Source: a virus. Taken from it: 51,896 bases of DNA. The position numbers and the translations under genes were made by a program. The stretch lies in the IMG/VR virus record IMGVR_UViG_3300047585_000154, positions 1-51,896 of that record; one strand, given 5' to 3'. Under the pieces are notes generated by a model. It did not search any database. It saw nothing but the letters and a program-made list of their open reading frames with translations, and was not told where the DNA came from. Positions 14,901 to 22,837 of this stretch are shown here, piece by piece. The first letter of the stretch is position 1, and the number at the start of each line of letters is the position of its first letter.

Positions 14901-15350
14901 AACCACGATGGTCTGGAAGTCATCCGCCGCCGTAGAGCGGATGCGCCACTGGGTGGTGCCTACCGCCTCCACGATGTAGTTCACGATGCTGTTGGCTGCG
15001 AAGACCGCCTGAATCGTGGCCACAACCTGGGCCGGAGACAGTGGGGTACCCGCGAACTCAATGGTCAGCGGCGGCCCATTCCCAAGGGAAAGCACGAGGT
15101 CGAGACCGTCGAGCCCCGCATACACCGGGGGCGTACCCACAGCAGGCACTGCGACGAGCGCTGCCTGAAGCGGTACTTGTGCCTCGCTGTTGAGGACCTG
15201 CGCACCAGCAGCATTGGTGGTCAGAACATCGACTTCCTGGCGGCAGACACCAACGATGCACGGAACAAGCGTGGGCGTGATGACCGTCGGCGTGGTCGCC
15301 GAGAACTGCTGTATGACTTCAACCCCGGGCTGGGGCAACGATGCGGCCAT
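11904..15350 (-). CDS. Tail sheath protein, unusually long
   Basis: This 1148-residue protein starts with a typical sheath N-terminus (MAASLPQPGVEVIQQF, PTLVPCIVGVC) and ends with a typical sheath C-terminal domain (FLRTGLKNYIGRFNITQGF, QVDVDITLDVPLPCNYIRL). The sheath polymer contracts around the tube to drive DNA injection. It is far longer than T4 gp18 (659 residues). The extra length is a string of beta-rich inserted domains between about residues 60 and 620. At least three end in GTANTALGL- or GGTALTxLGL-like motifs, so they look like repeats. The ATG at 15350 has GGAG upstream. HNH genes flank it on both sides. Confidence 0.9.
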   Translation of the reverse strand: MAASLPQPGVEVIQQFSATTPTVITPTLVPCIVGVCRQEVDVLTTNAAGAQVLNSEAQVPLQAALVAVPAVGTPPVYAGLDGLDLVLSLGNGPPLTIEFAGTPLSPAQVVATIQAVFAANSIVNYIVEAVGTTQWRIRSTAADDFQTIVVVTGTDPAVLAAFGFSVGREYTGASFYTQDITPILIESFPDPNNNIAEIVVEPDTVRVFLFLGGAGLGSALLEVTQTSAFLQNGIGTQATITGDVALTAITYATYATVTGDTDVTSGLLYGGGGTLDGTTLILNVNGAGALTLDLVGTGNAASESTLLAAIAVEWPAIDPTVVATFLTLTDLVPGAAGSITVGGGTANTALGLSTGPHVGVAGELDGETVLISLNGATPLTITFGVPLSIGDILSTFTSSLGALATATELPTSHFLQLQNVSYGADYSLQLTGGTALTNLGLTAGAPVLGIAGVQALNAGSGSAVTTILNFPGVNFTAAPGSASIVGTVALTVVTDGLTLELDDGTGPQTLSFLGASTPTLIKAQINALFGEAAGGQTIATTNGSGDLVLTSTQLGAESILTIIGGTALTVLGLVTAQAAGTVTGAPYQPLPGDTITVDGTAYATIVKVAPGGVTSQLQISTQVPVSNDVGNAWYITANGLSIDNANTGVTRPIPNLTVDDIGDATIKANVLRDIQGNPVATARAQFYVQYRALRLDVTAQAANAGLLSFGDTTTLATNLSPITSDNPLGLGFYFALLNAPGIAVTGIGVDEESEGSPFGTLDGFTRAAQFLESYEVYGIAPLTHDPTIFQVFNTHVTLMSGPEQKGERIVLINPTIPTTYVDTLVASGTDGNTTLTANQFDTGIAGLDSLLVAQGESGTGPYSVTAGIYLDIGDGNHYSVVNVVGSVLSIQTSGFLPGQNDDGYYATTPLPTPLISEPFALRIRGAALLLPDGMPDYDNIALTVQEIAQGYANRRVWSTFPDMCSATINGVQQQLDGFYLNAAIVGMIGAQPPQQSFTNFPMTGFTSVIGSTGTFSQSQMNIMAAGGNYIIIQDSPGTPLYSRMALTTDMTSVETRTDSVTKIVDFVAKFLRTGLKNYIGRFNITQGFLDSLGHVIAGLLGFLTDSGVLIGASLNNLVQDTTEPDQVDVDITLDVPLPCNYIRLTLTI

Positions 15351-15352
15351 GT

Positions 15353-15925
15353 TCAGTTACTCCTAGTGTCCCGTGTTTGACTGCTCGTTGATTCAACAGC
15401 AGCAAAGTCTGCTGCGAGTACTACTGCGCGACACAGCGCGATGAACTCCACTGTAGACAGCGCAAACTTCGCGCGGTTGACGTCGGTGAGCACCCACTGA
15501 AGATTGTCCAGCACCGTGGGGCCGCCCTTAGAAACGGGCACTATGTGGTCAAGGCTTGCATTGGTGCCGGGCACCAACCTGACCCCTGTCAGTGCACAGG
15601 TACCGTGCTGCCTATCCCAAAGCTGGCGAAGCATATCCAGCCCACCGTTGCGCCGATTCAGCTTGTGGAAGCTGCCAATGTTCTTCAGCCAGTGTGAAAA
15701 GCAGAAGATACCTGCAGTAGCCTGTGCAGCGCAGACGGTGCACTCGCCGCGCGCTGCGCGTGCATGGTACTTGTCACGTTCCTTCGCCATGCAGCCGCCG
15801 CAACGCCTGCCACCGTTGCTGTTCGGTTGCATGCACTGCTGACACCTACCCGTTGCCACAAGCGTAGCTGCGCGCTGCTTCTGTGCTGCGCTGGCTTTCG
15901 CTTTCTCAGAGGACATAGGGTTCAT
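15353..15925 (-). CDS. HNH endonuclease with N-terminal Cys clusters
   Basis: This 190-residue protein has a McrA-like HNH core at about 110-150: TCALTGVRLVPG, SLDHIVPVSKGGPTVLDN, NLQWV. The N-terminal part has three or four Cys pairs (CQQC, CGGC, CTVC, FCFSH) that are probably zinc-binding. Its ATG at 15925 overlaps the upstream stop as ATGA; a second ATG at 15916 is possible. It differs in type from the HNH gene on the other side of the sheath gene, so the two were probably acquired separately. Confidence 0.85.
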   Translation of the reverse strand: MNPMSSEKAKASAAQKQRAATLVATGRCQQCMQPNSNGGRRCGGCMAKERDKYHARAARGECTVCAAQATAGIFCFSHWLKNIGSFHKLNRRNGGLDMLRQLWDRQHGTCALTGVRLVPGTNASLDHIVPVSKGGPTVLDNLQWVLTDVNRAKFALSTVEFIALCRAVVLAADFAAVESTSSQTRDTRSN

Positions 15926-16890
15926 CGAATCCGCACGCGCTGTACCGGACTGCAGGTCGATTGTTCCACACTCGGAGTTGCTAAGGGAATAGGACGTCCC
16001 CCTATGCTCGGGGGGCGCACCGCGGGGGAGTTAGGTCGAGAAGAACGAACGAAGACGCGCTGTGCCGGGTTGCGGGGGTCGGGCACCGTCAGCAGTTCTG
16101 GTGCGCGTTCTCCCGGTTGTGGAGTACCACCGTATACGTCACTGGCCGCAGGGGCGAACGCGGGTGGGTAGCGCGCATCAAACTCAAACGGTAGACCGGG
16201 ACCAAGTGTGCCAATAGGTCCACCGCCATCCTTAGACTGCGCACGTATGGTGGCGAGCCGCTGACGCAGGTTGAGCTGCAGCCCCTGTAGAATCTGCTTG
16301 TTCAACGGGCTCGTCTGCGAAGTTCGGTAGAACTGAAATGGACAAGACACCGACGTCGCGTACCACTCATCTGCTGAATCACCACTCACGATAGCGCCAG
16401 CAGAAGAGACAGACCCGATACCTGGTTGCCGCCCGATTTCAAAGAAGCCTTCTGCCATCAACATCTCGCGATGTAGCCAAAGTTGTTCCGCACACACCCA
16501 CGCGATGTTCTTCGACTCCGTAGGTACTCTCGAGCACGCGTTGATGGTCATCGTCCCTGGGACAAGTACCGACTTCCGCTTCGTCCCTGTTGCAGGGTCG
16601 TAGCTCATCATGTCATCGAGCCCAAGCGAGTAGAACTGCACGGGACCCAGCGTGAAGCACAGGCCAGGGCGAGTGCCCATCGATGTGTCCTTGAGCGGGT
16701 TCTCTCCGGAGATGTAGATCTCCGTCAGGTCATCATCACCGGACCAGTGGTAGGCACCTGGTGGAGACGCATTGAAGAGTCCCTGGTAAAAAGCTATGTA
16801 CAGCGAGCTGACGTGTTCGAGAGGGGAGTACTTGAAACTATCCTCGGGAAACGCCCCCGCTGCTGTGGTGGTCGGGATTCGCGAGGGCAC
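15922..16890 (-). CDS. Virion structural protein, 322 aa
   Basis: The GTG start at 16890 is supported by GGAGGAGG about 8 nt upstream, inside the preceding gene (53-nt overlap). The sequence is a mix of beta and loops (YHWSGDDDLTEIYISGEN, CFTLGPVQFYSLGLDD), with a helical segment SPLNKQILQGLQLNLRQRL and a Pro/Arg-rich tail. The position just upstream of the sheath suggests a neck or tail-terminator role, but I recognise no family. Confidence 0.55.
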   Translation of the reverse strand: MPSRIPTTTAAGAFPEDSFKYSPLEHVSSLYIAFYQGLFNASPPGAYHWSGDDDLTEIYISGENPLKDTSMGTRPGLCFTLGPVQFYSLGLDDMMSYDPATGTKRKSVLVPGTMTINACSRVPTESKNIAWVCAEQLWLHREMLMAEGFFEIGRQPGIGSVSSAGAIVSGDSADEWYATSVSCPFQFYRTSQTSPLNKQILQGLQLNLRQRLATIRAQSKDGGGPIGTLGPGLPFEFDARYPPAFAPAASDVYGGTPQPGERAPELLTVPDPRNPAQRVFVRSSRPNSPAVRPPSIGGRPIPLATPSVEQSTCSPVQRVRIR

Positions 16891-17185
16891 GGTTGATATC
16901 CTCCTCCTGGCTGCTGTGTGCGCGCTGGTACGCTGATGCTAGCAGACCGCCAACTACAGGGGCTGCGACGCCCAGATACTTGAGCGGTATCTTCTGCCCT
17001 TGGTTGTAGTGCGCGTAGATCTTGCTCGCGAGAAGCCCTGCGCCAGCACCGGCTGCGGTACCTGCTCCGAAGGCAAGAGAGTTCCGCACGCCAGCACGCA
17101 TGTGAGTCCTCCATGCTCCCGGCTTCTGCTCTTCAGCCAGCTTGCAGATGTTGGCCGCGTCCTCAGTGGACAAGTACGAGAACAT
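16838..17185 (-). CDS. Small membrane-like glycine-zipper protein, 115 aa
   Basis: The start is the ATG at 17185, 12 nt after the upstream stop; longer in-frame starts lie inside that gene. The product has the helix LSTEDAANICKLAEEQK, then two hydrophobic segments (NSLAFGAGTAAGAGAGLLAS and LKYLGVAAPVVGGLLASAY) separated by a short basic loop, and a polar tail. It could be a virion-internal membrane-active protein. It shares the KLAEE peptide style with neighbouring virion proteins. Confidence 0.55.
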   Translation of the reverse strand: MFSYLSTEDAANICKLAEEQKPGAWRTHMRAGVRNSLAFGAGTAAGAGAGLLASKIYAHYNQGQKIPLKYLGVAAPVVGGLLASAYQRAHSSQEEDINRALANPDHHSSGGVSRG

Positions 17186-17196
17186 GCTGGGAAGGC

Positions 17197-18093
17197 TCAC
17201 GAGTTCCTCTTCTTTGGGTACAGGTCGAATATGGCAGGCAGCTTCTCGTCCATGAACCCCTCGAGCGTGGTGGGATTCGAGAAGTTGCGTGAGGGACTGA
17301 GCCACAAGTCGCGCAACGGGATGCCCAGGTCTAGTGGGATGTCGAACTCCAGGTCACGTGGTGGTATCTCGTGGAGCCCTACTTCCTGATGGATGCCTGC
17401 ACGTCCCTTCTCCGTCTGCGATACAGACGTCACTCGCCAACGACGGTTCTCCCCCTCGATGACCAGGTCACGCGGCTTGAGCGGTGGGTACCACGGCATG
17501 CGCATGGTTGTATTCGACTGCTGCTGCGCACCCACATTGGTATTCTGCTCAGACTTCGGAGACGGATCAATCTGCATCCAGCTCTCAACAGGGTGCATGT
17601 ACCCGCGCACGTACGTTGTGCCGTAACAGGTCTTGCAACCTGAGCGTGTGGCCTGCCGCAGCTGCGGGTTCCAGCAGGTACAGCGCTGGCCGAACGTGCG
17701 CACCGGAAGTACCCAGCAGCGCCTGCCTGCGAACTCCCTGAATAACAGAGCGTTATGTCGGCGGAGCTCGAGGGCGATGAGGTCTGGGTCAGGGTCCTTG
17801 GTGGCGGGACCGAAATCCTTGAAGTCCCCCGTGGGTACGTGCACCACGTGGAGCTGATAGAAGTACTTCCTCCAGCGATGCCCTGTGTGGATAGTGTTGT
17901 CGATGAAGCGGTAGCTGTCTGAGAACGGCGCATCAAGCGCATCCCATGGGCCGTTGCCGGACTCGCTACGCTGCACCTGGAATGTGTAGTCGAGCACGTC
18001 CTCAGAGGTGTCCTCGAGCTCCCACGTCATCTCGTTGAAGTCGCAGTCCAGCGACCGTACGCGGAGACGGCGTAGCTCGAGGAGAACTGCCAT
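17197..18093 (-). CDS. Virion structural protein with Cys4 motif, probable neck or tail-completion
   Basis: This 298-residue protein has an N-terminal beta-sandwich-like part (ELEDTSEDVLDYTFQVQRS, HRWRKYFYQLHVVHVPTG) that resembles an FN3-type fold. A Cys cluster follows at about 138-160 (CTCWNPQLRQ, SGCKTCYGTTYVRGY), a motif I associate with phage connector or tail proteins and probably zinc-binding. The C-terminal half is beta-rich. It lies between glycine-zipper proteins and the sheath region. The role is inferred. Confidence 0.6.
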   Translation of the reverse strand: MAVLLELRRLRVRSLDCDFNEMTWELEDTSEDVLDYTFQVQRSESGNGPWDALDAPFSDSYRFIDNTIHTGHRWRKYFYQLHVVHVPTGDFKDFGPATKDPDPDLIALELRRHNALLFREFAGRRCWVLPVRTFGQRCTCWNPQLRQATRSGCKTCYGTTYVRGYMHPVESWMQIDPSPKSEQNTNVGAQQQSNTTMRMPWYPPLKPRDLVIEGENRRWRVTSVSQTEKGRAGIHQEVGLHEIPPRDLEFDIPLDLGIPLRDLWLSPSRNFSNPTTLEGFMDEKLPAIFDLYPKKRNS

Positions 18094-18101
18094 CGTACTG
18101 C

Positions 18102-19511
18102 TTAGCGCCGGAGGTCCGGCATTGCAGGCATCGACTGCACGTTGTTGGCGACCTTGCCGGGTACCGCGCCTGCGGCCATGTTCTTGGCCTTCTGCAGCAT
18201 GCCGCCGCCGTATGTCTTGGCAGCATCCCCTAGAGAGGCACCGGCTGCCATGTGAGCACCAACGCCGTGCACAGCGTGCCCTGCCCCCGCACCCATAGCA
18301 CCGCCCGCGAGAGCTCCACCCAGGCGATTACCTTCGCCTCCCATCAGTGCTCCACCTGCGGCACCAACAGCAGCACCGGCGAGTGCGGGATTCTTCTTCG
18401 CCAGGCCCACGGCCTTGCCGGCTAGTCCTGCCATGTCGGCGGCCCCGAAGGCGACCTTGGCGAGTCCCGCACCTGCCATCCCGCCCACATTCAAGAGCTC
18501 GCCGGCCTGCGCCATCTTTGCGAACTCAGCGCGCGCTAGCATGCGCCCCATCTTGTCGGCGAATGCAACCTTCTCTTCGGCCTCTGCATACTTGTCTTCT
18601 GCGCTGAGTACGCGCTCGTGCGCTTTCCCCAGTGCAACGTCTGCGTTACCGTGGCTACCGCCCACTATGGCACCCGCGCCCATCCCCAAGACGCCAAGCA
18701 CGCCAGCGCCAATCATGGCAAGGCTCTTCGGGTCTGCATTCGCGCCGAGACCCTTGGCCAACGCCCCCACACCGTAGCCTAGCGCGCCGCCAGCACCTGC
18801 CCCCATGGCAGCTCCGCCAACCGTTGATAGTCCTTCGCGCAGGTTGGTACCCTTCGTCTGCTTCGCACCGTAATTGCGATACGCAGACACCAGGCTGGGG
18901 TGCAGACCCTGTCCATCGAACTCATCGGCGTGCTTCGTGCTACCCATCTTCGCGACACCACCACCGAGACCACTGGAGCTATCCTGCACACCTTCTGCGG
19001 GGACAGGCCCTGGGGCACCAGAGCCTTGAGCCTCCGCGCCTGGGCCAGGTGCCACCGCAGGAGAGCCACCGTTCTGCTGCTTGGCCAGTTCAAGCTCGAG
19101 GAGGCGCTTACGCAAACGAATCTTGTCGCGTGCATCCCACAGCTGGTCATCACCCTGGTTCATGGCGCGCCGCTCCTGCTTCTTCTGCTGGTCGAGCATT
19201 GCGGCCTGAATCTCCTCCTGCTCGAGGGCGATGGCCTGGTCGAAGAGCGGGGTGCCCTTGAACGCTTCGAGGAAGGTGAGGTCGTTGTCTCCGCCGCATA
19301 GCTTGGTCAGCTCGCCAGAGCTCGCGGTCTTCACCCCAGGTGTGCCGGGCGCGCGGTGGTCGAGGTAGCCGTAGAGCTCGCTAACAGGCACGCCTTCAGC
19401 GATCTTCTCGACCTCCCAGTCCGGGAGTCCCTCGAGCAACCCGACCACCTCGAAAGTGGCCTGCTTGCGGGTCTGCTTCTCGTACGAGACCTCAAGGTAT
19501 TCCTCGAACAT
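18102..19511 (-). CDS. Virion glycine-zipper protein, 469 aa
   Basis: The ATG at 19511 is chosen over a GTG one codon earlier because it overlaps the upstream stop as TGATG and has AAAGGAG 7 nt before it. The N-terminal ~150 residues are helical and charged, then comes a Pro/Gly linker. From about residue 225 there are several long Gly/Ala hydrophobic segments (GGAAMGAGAGGALGYGVGAL, GVLGVLGMGAGAIVGGS, LAGAAVGAAGGALMG). It also carries KVAFADKMGRMLARAEFAKM and EKIAEG peptides. Such proteins may be ejected into the host membrane with the DNA; this is inference. Confidence 0.6.
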   Translation of the reverse strand: MFEEYLEVSYEKQTRKQATFEVVGLLEGLPDWEVEKIAEGVPVSELYGYLDHRAPGTPGVKTASSGELTKLCGGDNDLTFLEAFKGTPLFDQAIALEQEEIQAAMLDQQKKQERRAMNQGDDQLWDARDKIRLRKRLLELELAKQQNGGSPAVAPGPGAEAQGSGAPGPVPAEGVQDSSSGLGGGVAKMGSTKHADEFDGQGLHPSLVSAYRNYGAKQTKGTNLREGLSTVGGAAMGAGAGGALGYGVGALAKGLGANADPKSLAMIGAGVLGVLGMGAGAIVGGSHGNADVALGKAHERVLSAEDKYAEAEEKVAFADKMGRMLARAEFAKMAQAGELLNVGGMAGAGLAKVAFGAADMAGLAGKAVGLAKKNPALAGAAVGAAGGALMGGEGNRLGGALAGGAMGAGAGHAVHGVGAHMAAGASLGDAAKTYGGGMLQKAKNMAAGAVPGKVANNVQSMPAMPDLRR

Positions 19512-21373
19512 CACTCAGCTCCTTTGGCAACGCGCGCTGCACTCACGTTCTCTCGAATGTGTTTCAACCCCCGCACAATGTCTGGCCCCACGGCACCACC
19601 CAGCGCACCACCTGCCAGCGCACTCATACCCGTGAACTTACCAGGGTGCTCCTTGGCGTAGTCACTTAGCAGCATCTTGCCCTTGGCCTTACCCAGCGCC
19701 TTGGTCTCGGAGTAGCTACGGTCTGACTTCGCCTCGAGCTTGTCGTGCCTCTCCTTCATGCCCTTGCCGCTGTGGTGTGCCTCAGCAGCGCCGGTTGCGG
19801 CACCAAGAACCGCACCCGCAGCGGCATGAGGAGCGCGACTTTTGAGCTCCTTGAACGCTGCCGACACAGCGGAGCCCACCTTCTGCTGGTCCTTCTGACC
19901 TACAGCGGTAGCCGGCTGCGCCGTGTCCATCATCGGCTTACTCATCGCGATACCGTCCGCGTTGGGAACCGTGGGGTCTCCTTCGGGAGCAGGGGAGCCC
20001 GGGGGAGTGCCCGGCGCAGGGGCCTGCCCTGCAGGACCCCCGGCCCCAGCTGGCGCGGGCGTGGCTCCTCCATCCGGAGTAGCTCCGCCTGGTGCAGCCC
20101 CTGCCTGACCTGTGCTGGCAGCTGCCATGGCAGCTTGGTCCGAGCTCATCATCGGAGGGTCACTCGAGACGGTGTTGAGGATCTGCCCGCGGAGTTGCTG
20201 GTAGGCCATCCGCATCGCAGCGGCGCCCTGCTGTTCCTTGAGCACCTGGTCTGACGCAGTCATGGCCTTCTGGGTGGAGTCGGCCACCTGCGCCTGAATC
20301 TGCGCGAGCTCAGCCTCGTGCGCGGCCTGCTCCTGCTGAAGCTGCTGGTTCTCCTGCGTGGCCTGCTCCATCTGCGCCTTCAGCTCCTCGAGCTTCTGCT
20401 GATAGAACTGCACCGCGCTCGCGTCCGTAGCTTCCGCCTGTGCCTGCTGCAGCTGAAGGTACTGCTGCGTGGCTTCGTCGAGCGCAGGCTGCACAGGGAC
20501 CGGCTTAGCGGGCGGCTGGTCGAGTGCCTGTGCAGCCTGCTGAGGGTCCACGGGAGACGATGCCCCCATACCCATACCGGCGTTCTGCACGCCCTCGAAG
20601 GCGCGCTTCACTGCAGCACCGAGCTTGGACATGTCCGCTGCGTTCTTCTCGTGCGCGCGCTGGTCCATCACAGCACCAACCTCGCGCCCTGTCTTCCCCG
20701 CAATATGATGCCCCGCCATGATGCCTGCGATGGTACCGAGCGGGTTGCCCTTGCCGTAGTGGTGCGCAGCAGCTCCACCAAGCGCGGCGCCTGTAAGGCT
20801 GCCGACGAGACCACCTCCATGCTCACGCTTGTGGGCCTGTGCCTTCTCGTGTTCCGCGCTGAGCGAGGCTCGAGCTCGTTCCTTGCCGACCTCCTCGGGA
20901 GACTTGTCCGTGGCAGCCGTCTTGGTAGCGTGCTCCGCCTTGTAGAACGCTTCATGGAAATCACGTAGGTCGTGTAGCTGGCCTGCGTCGGTCATCTGCT
21001 TGCGGATCTTATGCCAGTCCTCCTTCATAGAGGCGGCATCGTGGTCGTTGAGTCCGAAGCCTTTCTTCCACACCTCCGCAGAGGGGGAATACCCAGCGGC
21101 TTCGTACTTCGCTAGATGAGGCGCAGGCGCGGGTGGCTTCTTGGAGAACAACCCTGCCGCCTTCACGGTGTTCGACCCCATGGCCGTGTTGGGCAGCGTG
21201 ATGGGAGCAGGCGCGGGCATCTGCTGTCCGGTGGCGGTAGCTGGAAGAGCAGGCGGGGCCATGCCTCCTGCCGTGGCCAGCTTCGGTCTGTCGTACCCCA
21301 GGAGCTGAACGTGAAAGGCCGCTGCGTCTGCGAGCGGCAATCCGTTGAGCAATGCGTTCTCGAAGGCGTTCAT
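19511..21373 (-). CDS. Virion glycine-zipper and coiled-coil protein, 620 aa
   Basis: The ATG at 21373 has GGGAG about 7 nt upstream. The protein has an Ala/Pro-rich N-terminus, a glycine-zipper segment near 190-230 (GSLTGAALGGAAAHHYGKG, GTIAGIMAGHHIAGKTG), a long Gln-rich coiled coil near 300-390 (QFYQQKLEELKAQMEQA, ENQQLQQEQAAHEAEL), a Pro/Gly/Ala linker, and a second zipper near 540 (AAAGAVLGAATGAAEAHHSG). The coiled coil and membrane-like parts suit an internal or ejection protein. A tape-measure role is less likely because long uninterrupted helices are missing. Confidence 0.6.
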   Translation of the reverse strand: MNAFENALLNGLPLADAAAFHVQLLGYDRPKLATAGGMAPPALPATATGQQMPAPAPITLPNTAMGSNTVKAAGLFSKKPPAPAPHLAKYEAAGYSPSAEVWKKGFGLNDHDAASMKEDWHKIRKQMTDAGQLHDLRDFHEAFYKAEHATKTAATDKSPEEVGKERARASLSAEHEKAQAHKREHGGGLVGSLTGAALGGAAAHHYGKGNPLGTIAGIMAGHHIAGKTGREVGAVMDQRAHEKNAADMSKLGAAVKRAFEGVQNAGMGMGASSPVDPQQAAQALDQPPAKPVPVQPALDEATQQYLQLQQAQAEATDASAVQFYQQKLEELKAQMEQATQENQQLQQEQAAHEAELAQIQAQVADSTQKAMTASDQVLKEQQGAAAMRMAYQQLRGQILNTVSSDPPMMSSDQAAMAAASTGQAGAAPGGATPDGGATPAPAGAGGPAGQAPAPGTPPGSPAPEGDPTVPNADGIAMSKPMMDTAQPATAVGQKDQQKVGSAVSAAFKELKSRAPHAAAGAVLGAATGAAEAHHSGKGMKERHDKLEAKSDRSYSETKALGKAKGKMLLSDYAKEHPGKFTGMSALAGGALGGAVGPDIVRGLKHIRENVSAARVAKGAE

Positions 21374-21376
21374 CGC

Positions 21377-21922
21377 TCACTCCCAGGTGAAGATCACCAG
21401 TTGACCGTTGTTGTCGGTGTCCGACCACGTCCAGCAGGGCGCTGTCGGAGTCACTTCGACCGGCGTGTACAGCTTACCCACCGAGTCGTTGTTGATGTCG
21501 AAGCCCAGGATGCTGTTGGCCGTGCCAGTAGCGTCTACCGTGACGCCATTCGTGGGGGTCACTTCGAGAATCTGAAGAACGCCCGTAGCCATCGAAACAA
21601 CAACCCCCGAGATGGCCGCTTCGATCTGTGCCTTGATGTCCTTGAACAGCAAGGTGTTTGGGTCTGGGTTCGTGCCCGGGGCTACGCCGCTACCACTGCC
21701 GAGGTTAGACGCCACGAAGGTACATGTACCTGCCGGACCGGGCGACTTCGTCTTGAGCGTCAGCCCTACCAACCCACCAAGGCCGGGACCAAGGGCCGGA
21801 GCTTGTGTACCGCCGCCACCGCTGCCAATAGTGACCTGCACGTTGTTACCGAAGACAGCACCGTTCAAGAACGCGGTCAGCTTGTCGATGGTTGGGAACT
21901 TGTAGACCTTGTTCTGAGCCAT
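21377..21922 (-). CDS. Beta-rich structural protein, 181 aa
   Basis: The product begins MAQNKVYKFPTIDKLTAFL and has Gly-rich loops (IGSGGGGTQAPALGPGLGG). Its C-terminal half resembles the repeated sheath domain: FKDIKAQIEAAISG, LQILEVTPTNG and GTANSILGFD correspond to the helix, strand and TANTALGL motifs there. It ends WSDTDNNGQLVIFTWE. A tail or head surface role is likely; I cannot be more specific. Confidence 0.6.
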   Translation of the reverse strand: MAQNKVYKFPTIDKLTAFLNGAVFGNNVQVTIGSGGGGTQAPALGPGLGGLVGLTLKTKSPGPAGTCTFVASNLGSGSGVAPGTNPDPNTLLFKDIKAQIEAAISGVVVSMATGVLQILEVTPTNGVTVDATGTANSILGFDINNDSVGKLYTPVEVTPTAPCWTWSDTDNNGQLVIFTWE

Positions 21923-21926
21923 GGCG

Positions 21927-22082
21927 CTAGTTTCTCACGGAAGGGGTAACGAGCGGAACCGCTGCCACGTTATGTGACCCACAGTCCGCGCACTGGAAGG
22001 CAGCGCCTTTACCGTGCCTGCCTATGCGAAGCTGCAGATTCAAGATGTCGTTGTTCTCCTTAGTAGGCAGCGTACGTTGCAT
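21927..22082 (-). CDS. Mini zinc-ribbon protein, 51 aa
   Basis: This short gene fills a 137-nt gap. The ATG at 22082 lies inside the end of the upstream gene (23-nt overlap) and has GGAG exactly 5 nt upstream. The product begins MQRTLPTKENNDILN and carries FQCADCGSHNVAAVPL, half of a zinc ribbon (CxxC plus a nearby His). The rest is polar and basic. The function is unknown; with only one CxxC it may dimerise around zinc or use the His. Confidence 0.6.
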   Translation of the reverse strand: MQRTLPTKENNDILNLQLRIGRHGKGAAFQCADCGSHNVAAVPLVTPSVRN

Positions 22083-22575
22083 TTACGCTCCAGAGCTCAC
22101 TGTGAACTCCAGTCTGGCTTGGCCCAAGAATCCCCTCGATGTTGAGGGCGACCTTCACACGTTGCTTCTGCTGCGTGACCCACGACTTGTAGTACTGCAG
22201 CCAATTCATCAGCAGCGGGGTCTTGTCGTTCACTCCGACGTTGGTCCCGCCGTCCGAATAGTTGATGTGGTTGCGCGTCTGCAGTAGGCCCACGCTTTCC
22301 ACCACGGAGCACACTGTCATGCGCAGCAATAGCGCATGCTGGTTGCGCTGCAGCAGGTCTTCTAGCGTGAGCGAGGTCAGGTGCGGTGTGCCGTTGAAGT
22401 CGCTCATCGCGTCGAAGACGGCCCACGCAATCATGCGGTCGCTGGTTTCCTCACCCGAGACGATGCGATTGAGCTCCGCGAAGTCACGCATGTAGAGCCG
22501 TACCATCTGGACAAAGTCCTGGGTGGTCTGGCTCGCAAACGGGATGCCTTGGAGCGGGTGATTCGCGTGCAGCAT
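22060..22575 (-). CDS. Virion structural protein, probable head completion or neck
   Basis: This 171-residue protein is mostly helical (TTQDFVQMVRLYMRDFAEL, SLTLEDLLQRNQHALLLRM), followed by NHINYSDGGTNVGVNDKT, LLMNWLQYYKSWVTQQKQR and a beta C-terminus ending VHSELWSVNATY. The NYSDGG and YYKSW...QK pattern recurs in structural proteins of other large phages as I remember them. It lies four genes downstream of the capsid gene, which suits a neck protein. Confidence 0.55.
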   Translation of the reverse strand: MLHANHPLQGIPFASQTTQDFVQMVRLYMRDFAELNRIVSGEETSDRMIAWAVFDAMSDFNGTPHLTSLTLEDLLQRNQHALLLRMTVCSVVESVGLLQTRNHINYSDGGTNVGVNDKTPLLMNWLQYYKSWVTQQKQRVKVALNIEGILGPSQTGVHSELWSVNATYAAY

Positions 22576-22580
22576 GGGAC

Positions 22581-22829
22581 CTACTTCGACTGCAGGAGTG
22601 TTCTATTCTTCGCTAGCACGTAAGACGCCGGAGGCTGCGGCCCCACCGCTGCAGCACCGTGGGTCACAAGTTCCTGCAGGCCGGCACGCGACATCTGTAG
22701 CCAGTCATCTGCAACCTCCATGGACTGCCCTGGCACAATCAGGCGCGGGCCCACGACGATAGGCATCCTGACCATGCCCTTCTTGGTCAGGACCGCGGTC
22801 TCTACATCGGTGAGGTTGTGTACGAGCAC
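22581..22829 (-). CDS. Small hypothetical protein, 82 aa
   Basis: The GTG start at 22829 has GGAGG 5 nt upstream. The product (MLVHNLTDVETAVLTKKG, VVGPRLIVPGQSMEVAD, LQMSRAGLQELVTHGA) is a small beta domain with a C-terminal helix. This pattern is common in small phage virion or connector accessory proteins. No family is named. Confidence 0.6.
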   Translation of the reverse strand: MLVHNLTDVETAVLTKKGMVRMPIVVGPRLIVPGQSMEVADDWLQMSRAGLQELVTHGAAAVGPQPPASYVLAKNRTLLQSK

Positions 22830-22837
22830 GGGACCTC

